From Absidia repens (lineage: Eukaryota > Mucoromycota > Mucoromycetes > Mucorales > Cunninghamellaceae), in the NCBI GenBank assembly GCA_002105175.1, contig MCGE01000002.1:1364001-1428000 (forward strand): a stretch of 64,000 bases of DNA. Reading direction: 5' to 3'. How positions within the stretch are numbered: position 1 is the stretch's first letter; every line of letters begins with the position of its first letter. Under the pieces are notes generated by a model. The model was not told the origin of the DNA, made no database searches, and saw only the letters and a program-made list of their open reading frames with translations. Of the stretch, positions 11,937 to 24,462 are shown one piece after another. A program made the translations under genes and the position numbers.

Positions 11937-12818
11937 TTATATTTGGGGAGATCGAATTAACAATGAAGGTTTAAAATGATGAGTAAAGTTAATTTTTTCC
12001 AAGAGTGGGTTCAACGATAGCAAATTATGAACACAGCTAGGCTCGTTCATGCAAGGAACATGGCATACGTCGATGGTTGATATGTACCGTAAATGCCGAA
12101 TCATTTTCATAATAGCCATGGCTGACAAATGATGACAGAAGCGTAGATTGATGAATTTTAAAAAGGGCAAGCCGAAAGTGACATTCAACAATGTTGTATC
12201 ATCCACCCAGCTACAGTAGGACAAATTCAAATCATGTAGTGTATTATTTTTGTCGTCACCACTATTGGCAGTTGTAAAATCATTATTAGCATCTTCGTTG
12301 ATGTTCATTATCATAGATTCAAGGTGATGAGGGGTATCAATGCGATCGCAAGGTCGAATCATGGTATTACTGAGATCAAGGGTTCGAAGATGAAAATAAC
12401 GACTTGCTTGGCCGAGCAGTTGCAGTGTCGATTGGGCGAGCTTCCCATCCGCAAGATACACTCGTTGAACAGACGCCACGCAAGATCGCAATACTTTGTC
12501 GAGCACATCTGAAGAAATGTGGGCACAGTGAGACAATTGTAATGAAATAAGTCCTGTGCAGCCTGTCAGTCGCTCTAGCTGTTCATTGGTTATTAGGGAA
12601 GGCTCCAAGTTGAGATGCCGTATATACATTTGAGTGTGATAATTTGTAGATTTAAAAAATAAGTCATGCTGTTTAGCATTATTGAGTTTTGGGAAGTAGT
12701 AAATGCGATGTAGACATTGTTGATGCCAGCGACGATTGGTTGCTGCTAAATTACAAACGTCAGTAATGGATGATTCCTGTAGTATTGCGTCAATTAGCTC
12801 AGCTGGTAATCGATCCAT
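11937..12818 (-). CDS. F-box protein with leucine-rich-repeat-like C-terminus
   Basis: A single-exon gene of 293 residues. The start at 12818 is chosen because MDRLPAELIDAILQESSITD begins the F-box directly; an in-frame ATG at 12890 would add a hydrophobic tail unlike an F-box N-terminus. The F-box occupies about residues 1-42, ending in a conserved NRRWHQQ. The remainder has irregular LRR-like units (LISLQLSHCAHIS, LRTLDLSNTMI, LHDLNLSYCSWVDD, LKFINLRFCHHLS). F-box proteins recruit substrates to SCF ubiquitin ligases through Skp1; the target is unknown. The lack of introns is unusual beside its neighbours. Confidence 0.82.
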   Translation of the reverse strand: MDRLPAELIDAILQESSITDVCNLAATNRRWHQQCLHRIYYFPKLNNAKQHDLFFKSTNYHTQMYIRHLNLEPSLITNEQLERLTGCTGLISLQLSHCAHISSDVLDKVLRSCVASVQRVYLADGKLAQSTLQLLGQASRYFHLRTLDLSNTMIRPCDRIDTPHHLESMIMNINEDANNDFTTANSGDDKNNTLHDLNLSYCSWVDDTTLLNVTFGLPFLKFINLRFCHHLSAMAIMKMIRHLRYISTIDVCHVPCMNEPSCVHNLLSLNPLLEKINFTHHFKPSLLIRSPQI

Positions 12819-13117
12819 TGATAAACTCACAGACAACAAACAAAACAAGCAAAATAAACAAATGTAAAGAGAGAGTGACAAAAGACACAAAGTAAATTCC
12901 GCAACTAAGACAACACATAGATATGTTTCATAAAAAAAAAAAAAAATGACCCATGCTTTATTAAAAAATATTCAAAGAATAAAAGAGTATACGTAAAAAA
13001 TAAAAATAGAATGAATGGTATAATTACAATATGACAATATAAAAATGCTAAATGATATATATATATATATATACAATATTTAAAATAGAGAATAAGGAGA
13101 GAAAGAGATCGCTAAAT

Positions 13118-14844
13118 CTAAGATAATGACCGAGGTAGGAATCCAACCGAGAAGTTTTTTGTCAATGGCATGGCAGGATGATTCATCATCCGCATAGTAG
13201 GGGGGACCGGTTCGGTGGAAGATTTAAGAAACTTGACCAATTGTTTGCAATAGATATCTGGGTAAATCAGATGGTCCGTAGTTTTGTCAAGATTCCACTT
13301 CTTGACAAGCTCACTGCCATTATCTTTGATATCACTATATAGAACTTTCATTCCTATATATAAAATAAAATCAGTAACTTGAAAAATTATCTCAATTTTT
13401 TTTTGTCAAGTTTTACCCCTTTGGCAAGAAACTTTTCCAGTTGGTTCATCAATATCGTCTACAAATCCATCGTTATTGATAGTTTCTGTATCCCAGTTAA
13501 ACAGCCATAGCTGAAAAAAAGAAAAAGAAAAAGATATCAACACAAATGTTAGACATATCATCCTTTTTTTTTAAACCCCCCCCATATACTACTTACTAAA
13601 GCATATACTCGACCGGTTTTTCTTCCTTGGATGATGAATCTATGAGTTGCATGTACCTGGGCAGCATCGATCAAATCGCCGACCACGAAATTCAGAAACA
13701 TAGGCAGTTCAGAGGGTGTAGGCTGGGGCGTCACGCAATACTTGTATAATTTCAATGCCATCATATTCAGTTCTTTGTCTATACCATAGGTAAAAATATA
13801 ACGAGGGTTGTTGGTAAATAAAGACCCCATTCAAATAAATTCATCCTATTTTGAGCACATACCTTGTTGGCGTTCATAATGGCCTTCACCGACGACTTTT
13901 CCACAGGACTTGCAATTGATTGATATCCACTTGGTCATAGGTCCACTGTCCCACTATATATAAAACGGAAATGATAAGTGAGTATATATGAAAATCGTAA
14001 ATGTTTGTCATTGTAGTAAACTTGGTAGATGACCCTAAGATCACCTAGTTGATACATTGTCACTTTATGCACCCAAGTTTGTTGTAATAACATCAATAAA
14101 TCTAGGATCTTAGTATCGGTCATGAGAAAAAATGTATTTCTATGCCCTTCTTATGATCCGTTTCCTTCCTCCTTCCCATCGTTCACTTTCATCTATATTA
14201 CTAGAGGCTCTTACCTTGACTTGATTTGCCACTTCTTGGTCCAGTTCGGTTGAATGAGGTACCAGATCAGATGCATGAACTAAAAAGTAAAATGCGCCAA
14301 CTAATAGTGTGGAAGGCTTGGCCAATATGGGACGCATGCGGGCTTGGTGTTCTTCAGGTTTGGTTTCGTGACAAATCCAACACTCAACCAGTTCATACCA
14401 ATGTTCAGAGGGCAGTTCCTTGCATTTGAAGCGTTGCGAGACCGTAGAGTCTGGGGACTTGTTATCGCCATTCACCACAAAAGCTTGATCACAATGCCGA
14501 CACTTGATTTGCTGCCAGTCAAGCGATACCATCGTTTTTGCCGTCCACCAAGGTTTGTCTTCCAAAGGAGGTATATTTGAGCCAGAGCGCAAGTTTATTT
14601 TTATTTGATACAGTACTTGTCCATTTGTGATAGCGATACCGTCAACTTCCTCGGGTTGCACTTGTAAACTTGAGGCCACTAGTTGAATACCATGACGCGT
14701 CAGATCAATCACCAAGTCGTCTTCCAGCCATAGTTGGTTGTCCTTCACCACAAATAAACTTGGGTCTATTGATTCATCTACAGACACTGTTGCCCTAAAC
14801 ACTTGAATGTTTGACAGTACTTCAGCATAAAAGGGAATGGCCAT
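13118..14844 (-). CDS. UBE3D/Ipa1-type (HECT_2 family) protein
   Basis: Five exons on the minus strand (14844-14215, 13953-13863, 13778-13597, 13510-13417, 13353-13118) give 410 residues with all phases closing. Conserved parts are the cysteine pair region KCRHCDQAF, the LPSEHWYELVECWICH motif, a second zinc-like pair NCKSCGKVVGEGHYE, LKLYKYCV, and a C-terminal region ending in MKVLYSDI. This is the family of human UBE3D, an E2-binding protein, and yeast Ipa1, needed for mRNA 3'-end processing. The first intron is 259 nt, longer than usual here, and holds an open stretch (13990-14123), so an additional or alternative exon cannot be excluded. Confidence 0.85.
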
Positions 14845-14952
14845 AAGTCATCAATGTGAGAAGTAAAAGGTAAACAAAAAATGAAGCCCCTCGTTCTCAA
14901 TTTCAAAAAAAAAAAAAAAAAAAAATTATCCAGTCCGGAGAGATCGTAAGTA

Positions 14953-15760
14953 TTTCACATCCCGCCCACGTGGATTTATTTTTCTCTCAATTTTGTTTTC
15001 GCTCTTTTTCTTTTCTTTTCTTTCTTTTTTCTTTCCTTAATTCTTCACAATTGTGGCTCCCATGGGGTAATGGTGGACTTAGATTAGTGTCAGAACTAGT
15101 TTAAAAGCGTTTTCAGAACAGGGATTACAAGATGCATGGGGAACCCTTTCATTTTGGATTCAGGATTTTGGACCCACCATTTGTTAGCTTTTTGAAGTCT
15201 CCATTAGCTTAGTTTAGTCTTAGTTTGTCCATAGCTTGAATCTATATTAAATAAAATCAGTCTATTTTACACTCTTCAATGAAAAAATGTCTAATTAGTC
15301 TCTTTCATGTCGTTTGTGCAGTACTGTAGATTCCTTTTTCTTCCACCATTGCCCTTTTTACATTAGTGTTAGTGTTGTTTTGCTTCAATCCAAGACATCA
15401 CTTGATCTTTCTCATGTCCTATACGGTATCTTGTATCCCTTTTTATATTTATCTCATTAGATTAGTACTGGTCATTCCTCAGATCTTCCATTCGTATATC
15501 TCATGCTGCCTCTATTAGATCCATTGCGATAATGAACCTCACACATTTAGTTCAGTATTTATTTTATTCCTTTAAATAAAGTATGGCTTTTTATTATCCA
15601 TTATCAGACGCAATTATGTCATGAGGAAAATTGTTATTTGTAGCTTTTTTGTGAGTGTTCTATCTATCACCTCCATCCTAGTTGAACCACTAGAAAGAAG
15701 TCCAATTGACTTGTTGACAGTGTTAGGTCACTATATATCAGATATAGACCTAATTCAACT
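14953..15760 (+). repeat. dispersed non-coding element, subfamily I, copy B
   Basis: Starts at TTTCACATCCCGCCCACGTG (E-box 14967-14972), with the TC tract, then the TTACAAGATGCATGGGG core, ACCCTTTCATTTTGGATTC, and AATAAAATCAG followed by degenerate tandem units. It starts about 110 bp upstream of the start codon of the minus-strand UBE3D-type gene. Weaker similarity may continue to about 16030. Confidence 0.85.
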
Positions 15761-16688
15761 AATTATATTAATGAAAATAGGCAGTGACGTGAATGTAGTC
15801 GCAGCTTGCATGTTTAGTAGAGCATTTTCCCTTTGTTTTCTGGCTAGCACATTGTCATGATATAACCCCCCCCTTAATTTTTTTTTTTTACCAATATCCA
15901 CACCACCCTTCATGTTAATGAACCAAGTTCGCACCGTAAATGTAGCCACTGCTTTACGCTATTTCTCTCGCCACCAAGAGATCCAGCTACTCGTCGGCAC
16001 TTGTAGATCACTTGATATGAAAGGTAGCGGCAATCACCGTCAATAATAGTTTCCACTTGATTCATTATTTTCCTTCCTTTGATATTTCATAGGAACTTGA
16101 TTCGTATAGGCAGAAAATTTTAGATCTAATCACAGATCGACAGAAATAGTTTGAATAAGTTATAATATCTGTTTTTTCACTTTCTCCGGATATGATGATA
16201 ATTATCACGTAATAAAGTATTCCTATTATTGATCATATGACGAAGAAGGCCTTTCATATATTAATACTGCTCGACCTAGTGTTCCAAAGCAATCAAACCC
16301 CAAACTATTTTCCAGTTCTAGAATTTGAAAAAAAAAAAGTCCACATTTTAGCATGATCATCGAGAACTAACTATTGAAATATCCGCTTACTTGATCCTAC
16401 ACTATAATATGAGCTAAACCACCATTCCAGACATCGTTAATGGTAGATCCGGCGATGTCGGCAAGTATGCCGCTTAGATAGGATTTCTGAAACCATGACA
16501 CTATATATATATATGATGTCAATGATGTCAGTGGCTATATTAAGTCATTTTTATATGAGACGGGATAAACTGACACAACCTGACGGATTTTAAATTTCCG
16601 CCATTTTTGACTGGACATCTTTATTTCTCCGTATTATATATGTGTTTGTCCCTTTTTCTTTTTTATTTTTATCTCAACTTTTGGCAAG
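15761..16688. other. intergenic region
   Basis: AT-rich DNA following repeat copy B. It may hold the unseen 5' exon of the gene at 16689, since no ATG is available in that gene's first visible exon. Otherwise I see nothing. Confidence 0.4.
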
Positions 16689-17275
16689 ATTAACTCAATT
16701 GCAATATTGTCAGTTGGAAAAGTCTAGGTTATATCATTCTGAAAAGGCAATATATTCAAGTACTCATGTGAAAGCGTTGAAAGAGAAAGGCCGGTAAGTA
16801 ACTATGATATACCCCAACAACGCAAACTCTTAAAATACCAACTGTACTTACTCACGTTGTCTTTTTTTTAAAAAAAAAATAATTCCTTATCAACTTGATC
16901 CTATCATGAAATATAGTCAGTAAGTACAAAACAAAATATAGTATGATAAGGGGTGCTGTAAGTAATTTAAATATATTTATCATATTATGATAAATGAATT
17001 TGATACCGTGCTTATCTTTTTTTTTTTAAACAAAAAGGAAATTGGAGGCGTTTTGCGAGAACACAGGCTTCGAAGAATATTGGTGAGGCACTTACCTTAT
17101 CGATACCAGACACCATGATGACTTACTGAAGTGACACTCAAAAAGGTAAATAGATTGATTGATTATAGAAATATACAACGTTAACATATAATTGTTACTT
17201 TTTAGGCTTATATATCTCGATTGGTTACCATCATCAACACCACGCGACTCGATTTTAGATCTTCTTTTCGTGTAA
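16689..17275 (+). CDS. unknown small intron-rich protein, start not found
   Basis: Coding is supported by exon structure, not homology. Visible exons are 16689-16793, an optional 3-nt exon 16917-16919, 17038-17082 and 17206-17275, and the phases close to a TAA. The peptide includes ARLTQLQYCQLEKSR, HVKALKEKGR, KLEAFCENTGFEEYWLIYLD and the end STPRDSILDLLFV. The first part is charged and helical, the end acidic and hydrophobic. There is no ATG in the first visible exon. Its upstream boundary could be the acceptor TTGGCAAG at 16681-16688, preceded by a T-rich tract, with a first exon I could not locate. A decayed gene is also possible. I do not recognise the family. Confidence 0.5.
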
Positions 17276-19141
17276 TAGGCTATGCCAATGTATGTGGCAA
17301 TAGGGTATTAATATTATTATTATTGTAATTCACTTTTCACTAGTGTCGGATGTGTGATGAAAGCGAGTATATTTGGATAACGTTGATAAACCTCTGCATA
17401 ATCATATCTAGACTTGGATATCATGATGGAACATTCAGGACCCAGCAAGTGTGGGAATAGCTAGCTTATCATAATCGGTTATCTTGGTGAAACTACGCAC
17501 GTGGCACTGTGATATCAAGTTGGATAGTAGTTAGAATTTAGCTTTAGCATTAAATTCTGGAATTGATGGACTGATTTATGAATTATTATGAATAAATGAA
17601 ATGAAACAGAAAAATAGGATTATGCGGTCACAAAGTGTTTGTTTTTGGACAGTGTTCGTGTTTAGGCAGGGAGAAAGAAAGGAATGGGGTGGGAAAACAA
17701 TGCAATGTTAGTCAAAGTGGTGTACCACACCTTCTTAATTTTATGACGTCTTCAAATACCATTAGTCGAATTCTGTAAAAAAAAAAATAAGCATGTATAT
17801 TTGAAAGTAGGTTAAGTCAGAAATTAAGGGGTGGGGGAAACGGGATTGCTGCTTTTTAGTTTTATTATTCATTAGATGAATTCTTGACCATGCTTGTTTT
17901 GGTCAAAAATATTCAATGACATGGTAGTATAGGGAGAGGACGGTGACGGCAAATGGGGTATATTTTTAATATCATGAGGGTAGGAAGAAAGGAAAAGTGT
18001 AGAAAAAGACGTCGATCACTATTGGTTTCATTGTCACTCTGCTATTATTGATGATATAATGAAAAGGGGGTTAGTATGATGATAATACTTTTGGTCTGGG
18101 GAGAATGATAATAATAAATAATTCACATGTATTATTTGAATTGTGAGGATCAAAAGGTAGGTGGGATTATGACTAACGATATTTGCCACCGGAGATTTAA
18201 GGTTCACCACTCAGAGGTCTGTTGTACCGGTATTTTGTCTCTTCTTTTTTTTTTAGGCCCACGAAGCCAAAAGAGGCGGAAAACCGATCATAGTAGAGTC
18301 CATCTGTGGTGAATTTTGGTCGGTGGTACGAAAATATTTTTATACAAACCTTCGTCTCTGACATTAACCTTGATAGACTCCAGTATACATCTATCTTTGA
18401 ACTTATTCACCTTTTGAATTACTCTTATACCGTTTCTCTCTTTTCTTTTTTTTTGACAACATTGGTGATCAACATTTTCTGTAACTGGGCAAATTTATAT
18501 ATCCTATAAAGGAATTTTAATGTGTTCATAGCAAACTTGAAAAAAATAATCGATAAACAGTAATGAGAATGATAATGGAGAACAAAAAAAAAAAGTAATA
18601 ATGATGCTGATGATAGTATAATTCACACGAAACATGGATAAAATAATCTTACGCGCGGAGAAAGTGACCCATGAATCAATTTGATCTCTGATAGGTGTGC
18701 GTACACTTTTTTCCCTGACCATCATCATCCTACGTATTTTGTCTTTCTGACCTCCAAAACATAAACTCAGTACGGGCCGTTCCTTTTTTTTTTTTGTTTT
18801 ACGAGTAACGAATCACCAGCCTTGCGGGGTATATTGATCTATCCCAAATAGGGGAATGAACCAACTGAAAAGCGGAGATTAAACATTACCTTATCTCGAT
18901 TTTTGATATAAAAGTCATTTCTTTTCTTCTCTTTCGTTTTCTTTTTACTTATTTATCCAAAAAAAAAAACCTCACCTTTTTCCCTTTTTTATATCTTTTA
19001 TTTTTTTTTCTTTTTTTCTTCTCCTTTTTCTTTTCAAACTCTATTTTCATCATATATAGAAGTTAGAGTCAACACCACACGGCCTGTCATCTCCATATCT
19101 CCCTTTTTTTATCAATACACACACATATACAACCTGCAACA
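17276..19141. other. intergenic and promoter region upstream of the sugar transporter
   Basis: No exon chain is supported. The last 240 bp look like a strong promoter: a TATAAAA at 18907-18913, then about 140 bp of nearly pure pyrimidine on the + strand before the start codon at 19142. Confidence 0.5.
18907..18913 (+). promoter_or_regulatory. TATA box of the sugar transporter gene
   Basis: TATAAAA lies 229 bp before the ATG and is followed by a long CT-rich stretch, as in strongly expressed fungal genes. Confidence 0.5.
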
Positions 19142-20925
19142 ATGACAACACAAACGAAATCCCAAGATATGGGTTTTCCCCTATATATGACAGCTTGTGC
19201 TCTCATTGCCGCTTTCTCTGGATTCCAAGTTGGCTGGGCCATTGGTATGTAGTTTGTGGGCAGCAGACGAAAGATAAGCAACTGGTCATGCTCATTGTTC
19301 CCTCCCTTTTTTATTATTATTATATAGGTGTACCAAATATGCCTCAAAGTGCTATTTCCAAATGTACTGGTGGTGATTCACATTCTTCTTTACCTGCTTG
19401 TTTACCTATGACTGAATTCTCTTGGTAAGTGATTTTCTGCATGATATCTCATTAAATATTGAACAAAAAAAAAAAAAAAAAACGAACTAGTTTGAAGGAC
19501 CGATTATTTATACCAGTATATTTTTTTTTTTTTACTTACGTATGATTGAAAATCAATAGGGGTTATACCATTGCTGCTTATCCAATTGGTGGTGTTGTTG
19601 GTTCATTCGTTTCCATGTACAGTAACGTTTGGCTTGGTCGTCGTCACAATATCATGCTTACTTGCGTCCTCTTCATTATTGGTAATGTCATCTCTGCTGT
19701 TTCCATTAATGTCCCCATGGTAATTACATCATAACATGAAATTGAAAAGAAAAAACTAGATACTCATTTTTTTTTTTTACTCCTACAGTATTCTATCGGT
19801 CGTGCTATTGTCGGTATCGCTGCTGGTATGTGTGGTTCCTCTGTTTCTATCTATGTCTCTGAAATTTCCACCAACAAGGCTCGTGGTGCTTTGGGAAGTT
19901 TGTTTGAATTATTTTTGAATGCTGGTGTGCTCTTCACTCAAGTGTGCGGCTTATATATGAGCTTTGATCCTATGTGGCGATTTTTATGGGGTATCTCTGC
20001 TATCCTTGCTGCTCTCCAAATGGCCGCTTTATTCCTCTTTACTGTGGAATGTCCTCGCCGCCTCTGTGCTAACAAGGATTACGATCGTGCTGCGGCCGCT
20101 CTTCAAAAATTGCGTGCTGGTGCCGATGTGGAAGAAGAATTTGCTGCCCTTCTTGCTGCTCGTCAACGTGAAGTCGAAAGTGCCGTACCTACAATGACCA
20201 TCTGGGATATCTTGACCCTCAAGGACAGACACATCTCATGGCGCACTGTTATTATCATGGTTATCCAAGCCTACAACCAAGCTGGTGGTATTGGTCCCAT
20301 GTCTGTATACTCTGTTGGCTTCTTCACTGAAATCTTCAACGGCAATACCAAGAGCGCTACTTCTCTCTCCTTGGCTGACGCTGCTGTCAACACTGCTGCT
20401 ACCTTCGTCTCTGTGGCATTTGTGCACAAGTTGGGTCGTAAGAACTTGATGATGGCTTCTTTGCTGGGCTGTACTCTTGGTTGTATTCTTATGGTTGTTG
20501 GTGCCCATGACACTAGCAAGGGTGGTGTTATCATTGCTGCTGCTATTATCTACATTGGCTTCTATTCCCTTGGTTGTGGTGTGATTCCTTGGTTCATTGC
20601 TCCTGAATTGGTGCCTATGCATGCCTTGGCTTCTGCTTCTGCCCTTGGTAGCTCTTGCAACTGGCTGTTCAACTTTTTGATCAACATTCTCTGGCCTTAC
20701 ATCTCACAGAACTTGGGTGATAATGCCTTCTGTGTGTTTGTGGCTATCAATTTCGTCGGTTTCCTCTTCGTTCTCTTCTTCATGCCTGAAACCACTGGTA
20801 AGAGTTTGGATGATACTGATGAAAAGTCCCAAAGCGACGAACACATTGCCGAATCTGGTTCTGGATCAAGTCATGATAGTGAAGACAAACAAGACAAGAA
20901 AGAAGTCGAATATTTAGAAAATTAG
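19142..20925 (+). CDS. MFS sugar transporter (SP family, hexose transporter-like)
   Basis: Four exons (19142-19244, 19328-19424, 19560-19719, 19789-20925) give 498 residues with 12 predicted membrane segments. Sugar-porter marks are GRRHNIML after TM2, the TM4-5 region GRAIVGIAAGMCGSSVSIYVSE, RGALGSLFELFLNAGV, ECPRRLCANKD at the PESPR position, VHKLGRKNLMM, and PETTGKSLDD at the end of TM12. Note ECPRRL instead of PESPRYL. The C-terminal tail is acidic and serine-rich (ESGSGSSHDSEDKQDKKE), a likely site of phosphorylation or ubiquitin control. Codon use is regular with few rare choices, unlike the neighbours, which suggests high expression. The likely role is hexose uptake at the plasma membrane. 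Confidence 0.92.
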
Positions 20926-21175
20926 ATCCTTTTTTTTTATTATTATTCCCTCCCCTTCTTCTCCCATCCTCTTCTACATACTGCCATTCCTCACTACTTC
21001 TTTTGTGTATTTTATATATTTATCGGTTACCCCCTCTTACCTCTATTATTTTATTTTTTATCTTTATCCCTCCGTCATCAATCAACCCGTTATTCCTCCT
21101 CCACCACCTTTTTAGAAAGATAGTTTGCTTTATAGTTATCTCCCTTATACTTTCTTTTTGTCTGTACAATAATTT

Positions 21176-21210
<35 letters not shown>

Positions 21211-22942
21211 TTCGCTTGTTGATTGATTGATTGGAATTTCATGTATATGTATTTATATTTCCCTCACTCACACTTCATTTGATATGATGTATCCTATCCC
21301 TTTCCTTGCTCATTATGGGCTCAATATCTCCGTTTTACTTTCTCTATTTTTTTTTATTTGACCTTGTCGATCCCTTTTTTTTTTTTAAACAATAAAAACT
21401 CAAATTGAATATATATGTATATGTTGACATTTGACATCTGTATATTGAAATAAGCTTGCCTGAATGTATGTGGTATTAATGAACTCTCTTATGTTCGTAT
21501 TGTCTCTGAGATGCCAATATAGTGGGTATACCTCATTGCCGCGATTTGAATTATAGCGAAGATTTTTTTTAGACTCGACATGGTTTACTCGCCGATCCAA
21601 TCTTTATTAACCTAATGTTCGATGATGGCAAAAATCATTTATGTGAATGTATAAGTGTTCGTTTTTTATTTGGGCCAGTCTTTTATGACGTTATTATTAC
21701 TGGCTTGAAACCATCATTTGTCTGTTAAGGTAGTGTTGCTTGACCAGAGGCAGTAGAAGGATCATAATGACTTTCTAACATAATGATCATCATTTTGCAT
21801 AATTTCAATGGGTATATTGCCTAGATATCATTATTATTGTGATAGGGTTTCTTTATTTAGCATCACTTTGGTCTAATGCACACACGGACTAAAAATAGGG
21901 GGAGACGAATGAGTATACTGAAACATGGAGGGGGGGGACAAACAATTTAACAAGTGCTGTTCCGTCCATTCTCTGATCCGACAGTGTAATTTTTTTTTTT
22001 TTTTTTAGTTTTCATATTTGAAGGTCCATTCAGTACTTTCAAGAAATCAAACAGGTAGTTCCATATTGATGCTTTGTCATGTTATGTAAATAATTTCCGA
22101 GAAAAAAAAAAGGACCGTCGGGGAATCAAATAGTTTTCAGGCACCATTTCTTTTGACAGGTCATCTTTGTGGCTTTCTTATTCATCAACCCCAACCTAAT
22201 CGTTCATCTTATAATTATACTTCTTAGGATGTTTTCTGGGGAGGGGAATTGTTGTCAAGAACACCAAAAAAAAAAAAAAAAACCTTAAATATTTTGCCTA
22301 TTTACCTCTCACAAAAAACCAGAACCGCATTTCAGCAATCAGTCTTAAATAATCCACTAATGGAACACATTCTTCAACGGGACACTTCCTCGCGAGACTT
22401 CTATTGTATACATACTATGTGCAGAGAAAGAGCTCATTGCCTATCAATCATCCTTTCGGTTAGTCAGTGTCTTATGAGTAACAGTTGGCAACTATGGCCA
22501 CAAAACTTTAATGGAAAACAAGGTGTTTGAACCTTTTTTTTTTTTTTTTTTTACTTGATAGGTTTATAGAAAAGAAAGAACCAATAGATGTATTTTAGAA
22601 GGGCGGGGCGAGGCGGGGATGGGCCGCGATTTGGAACGCCTAGAAAGGAAAAAGTTAGGGGAGAGACACTTTAGGCAGTAAGTACTTTGTGTATGAATGA
22701 TACGTGGCAGTTCGGCAAGAACGTAAAAGACTGGCCTCACGGAAAATGACAAAATATATTCTATATGACAATAAAACTTTTTAACTACCTAATATAATGG
22801 CAAAAGGGAAAAGAAACAAAGGTACGTTGTTATGGAAATCTTCATAACCCCCCCCCTCCCTTCCTTGGACATTTGAAGGAAGTCATATTTGGCTACTGGG
22901 TCGAGGAATTGCAGCACCAACACGCTACGCTCAAAAAAATAG
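20926..22942. other. intergenic region, 3' flank of the sugar transporter
   Basis: Pyrimidine-rich 3' flank (20930-21230, with a poly-T run of about 30 nt at 21178-21207), an AATAAAA motif near 21391, then AT-rich DNA with several homopolymers. No exon chain is seen. Confidence 0.5.
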
Positions 22943-24010
22943 GTTCCAAATCCCGCCCACGTGAATTTTTTTTATTTTTTTCCTCCCGCTCACTTTGTTT
23001 TTCTTCCTTTCTTTTTTCTTTACCATTCGACTTTTTTTAGGTTATGACGATCTTAGATTAGTGTCAGGACTCGTTTAGAAGGGTTTTCAGCTCAGAGATT
23101 ACAAGATGCATGGGGAAACCCTTTCATCTTGGATCTAGGATCTGAGGACACCATTAGCTGGCTTTTTGGAGCCTTCATTAACATCAACTTAGTCTTAGTT
23201 TATCCATAGTTTGTATCTACATCTGAATAAAACATACCTCTTTTTATTTGCTGTAATAAATAATGCCTCATTAGCCTTATCTCGTCTCTTGTTTAATAGA
23301 TCCATGCTTTTACTACCATCACCCCTTTTGATTAGTGTTGACCACCTTTACGTTTCAATAAAATATATCTCCTCTGTTATTTCTCAAGTCTTTACAATAT
23401 ATTTGTTTCCCTTTACAATAGTCCCTTTATTATTAGAATTGACCATTCTTCAGATCTCAACTTCAGTTTTTCTCATACATCCTCTAATAGATCCCTCCAT
23501 TGAATCTCATGCTACATTTAATCTTTCACCTTTATTGATAGCGTCGACCTATATACTTCAATAAAATCCACTTTTTATTTTTATTTTTGTTTTTGTTTTT
23601 GTTAACCAGTCTCTGACTTATTTGACAGTGAAGAATGTTGTCATGGTAGGTATTTTTTTTAAGGTGCCCTACCGAACACCTGCTTTCTAAGTCACCCACT
23701 ATGATCACCTTTGTCCCCAAAAATCCAGAGACTGGCTAGCAGTCTTAGATCACTGAGTGCCAAAAGATAGCTATATTCTTGGCCGATTAATCATATGAAT
23801 GAATCTAGGTCATGTTATATTTGTAGTTCCGTTTACACTTGTTTTCTAGCGTATCTATTACTACTTGCCCAATTCTCCTAAGGACCTATTTGACAGTGTT
23901 ATGTTGCTTGTTATGAAATGTTGTCGTGTTTCAGCTTTTATCACTGACAACAATCGATTTAGACCGTGTCGCTAACATAACTTCTGCTATGGAGACTGGA
24001 CGTATATATC
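22943..24010 (+). repeat. dispersed non-coding element, subfamily I, copy C (long copy)
   Basis: Starts at GTTCCAAATCCCGCCCACGTG (E-box 22958-22963). It shows the full order: TC tract, TTACAAGATGCATGGGG core, AATAAAACATACC, and several degenerate 'TTCAATAAAATAT...TCTTTACAATATA' units (about 23230, 23350, 23560). The tail has TGTTGTCATGG and an AGACCGTGTCGCTAACATAA segment shared with copy G. About 1.05 kb, one of the two most complete copies. Confidence 0.85.
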
Positions 24011-24080
24011 CAGCTCGTTATTTTATTTTAGTTTATATAAAATGACGAGGTTTGTCTAATTCCATCAAAAACCACACACA

Positions 24081-24095
24081 CACACACACACACAC
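24081..24095. repeat. CA dinucleotide run
   Basis: A short (CA)n microsatellite around 24073-24095 just after repeat copy C. Confidence 0.7.
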
Positions 24096-24462
24096 GCTTT
24101 AGTAACCCCGCAACCCACTCCCCTTGTCAACCCCTCTCTCCCTCCCCCGCCCCAGTAGCTATCTTTTGGAAGTCAAGAAATCTAAGGACGCGTGATTAAA
24201 GAACCAAACACTAGAAAAAAAATCATTATCATTTAGCTCAGAAATCTTCCATCAAGTAATCGTGGACACTGTTTATGGGTGTCCAGTACTGTATAAATCA
24301 CTCCCCTTCTCTGCCAAGCAAAAAGGGGAGACAACTGCTTTTTGATTTTGAATTAGGTGAGCTAAAAACATGGCGATCGGCGATTAAATTACTTACTTTT
24401 TTGGCTTCATTTTTCTGCTTCACTCGTCTTTTTCTTTCACTTTATATTTTGCAAGAACGACT

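Noticed and set aside
13990..14123. Extra exon inside the first intron of the UBE3D-type gene
   Set aside because: Exons 14215 and 13953 already join in the same phase, and the candidate lacks a good donor in the needed phase.
20236..20622. 128-codon minus-strand frame inside the sugar transporter
   Set aside because: Antisense shadow of a long, codon-biased exon.
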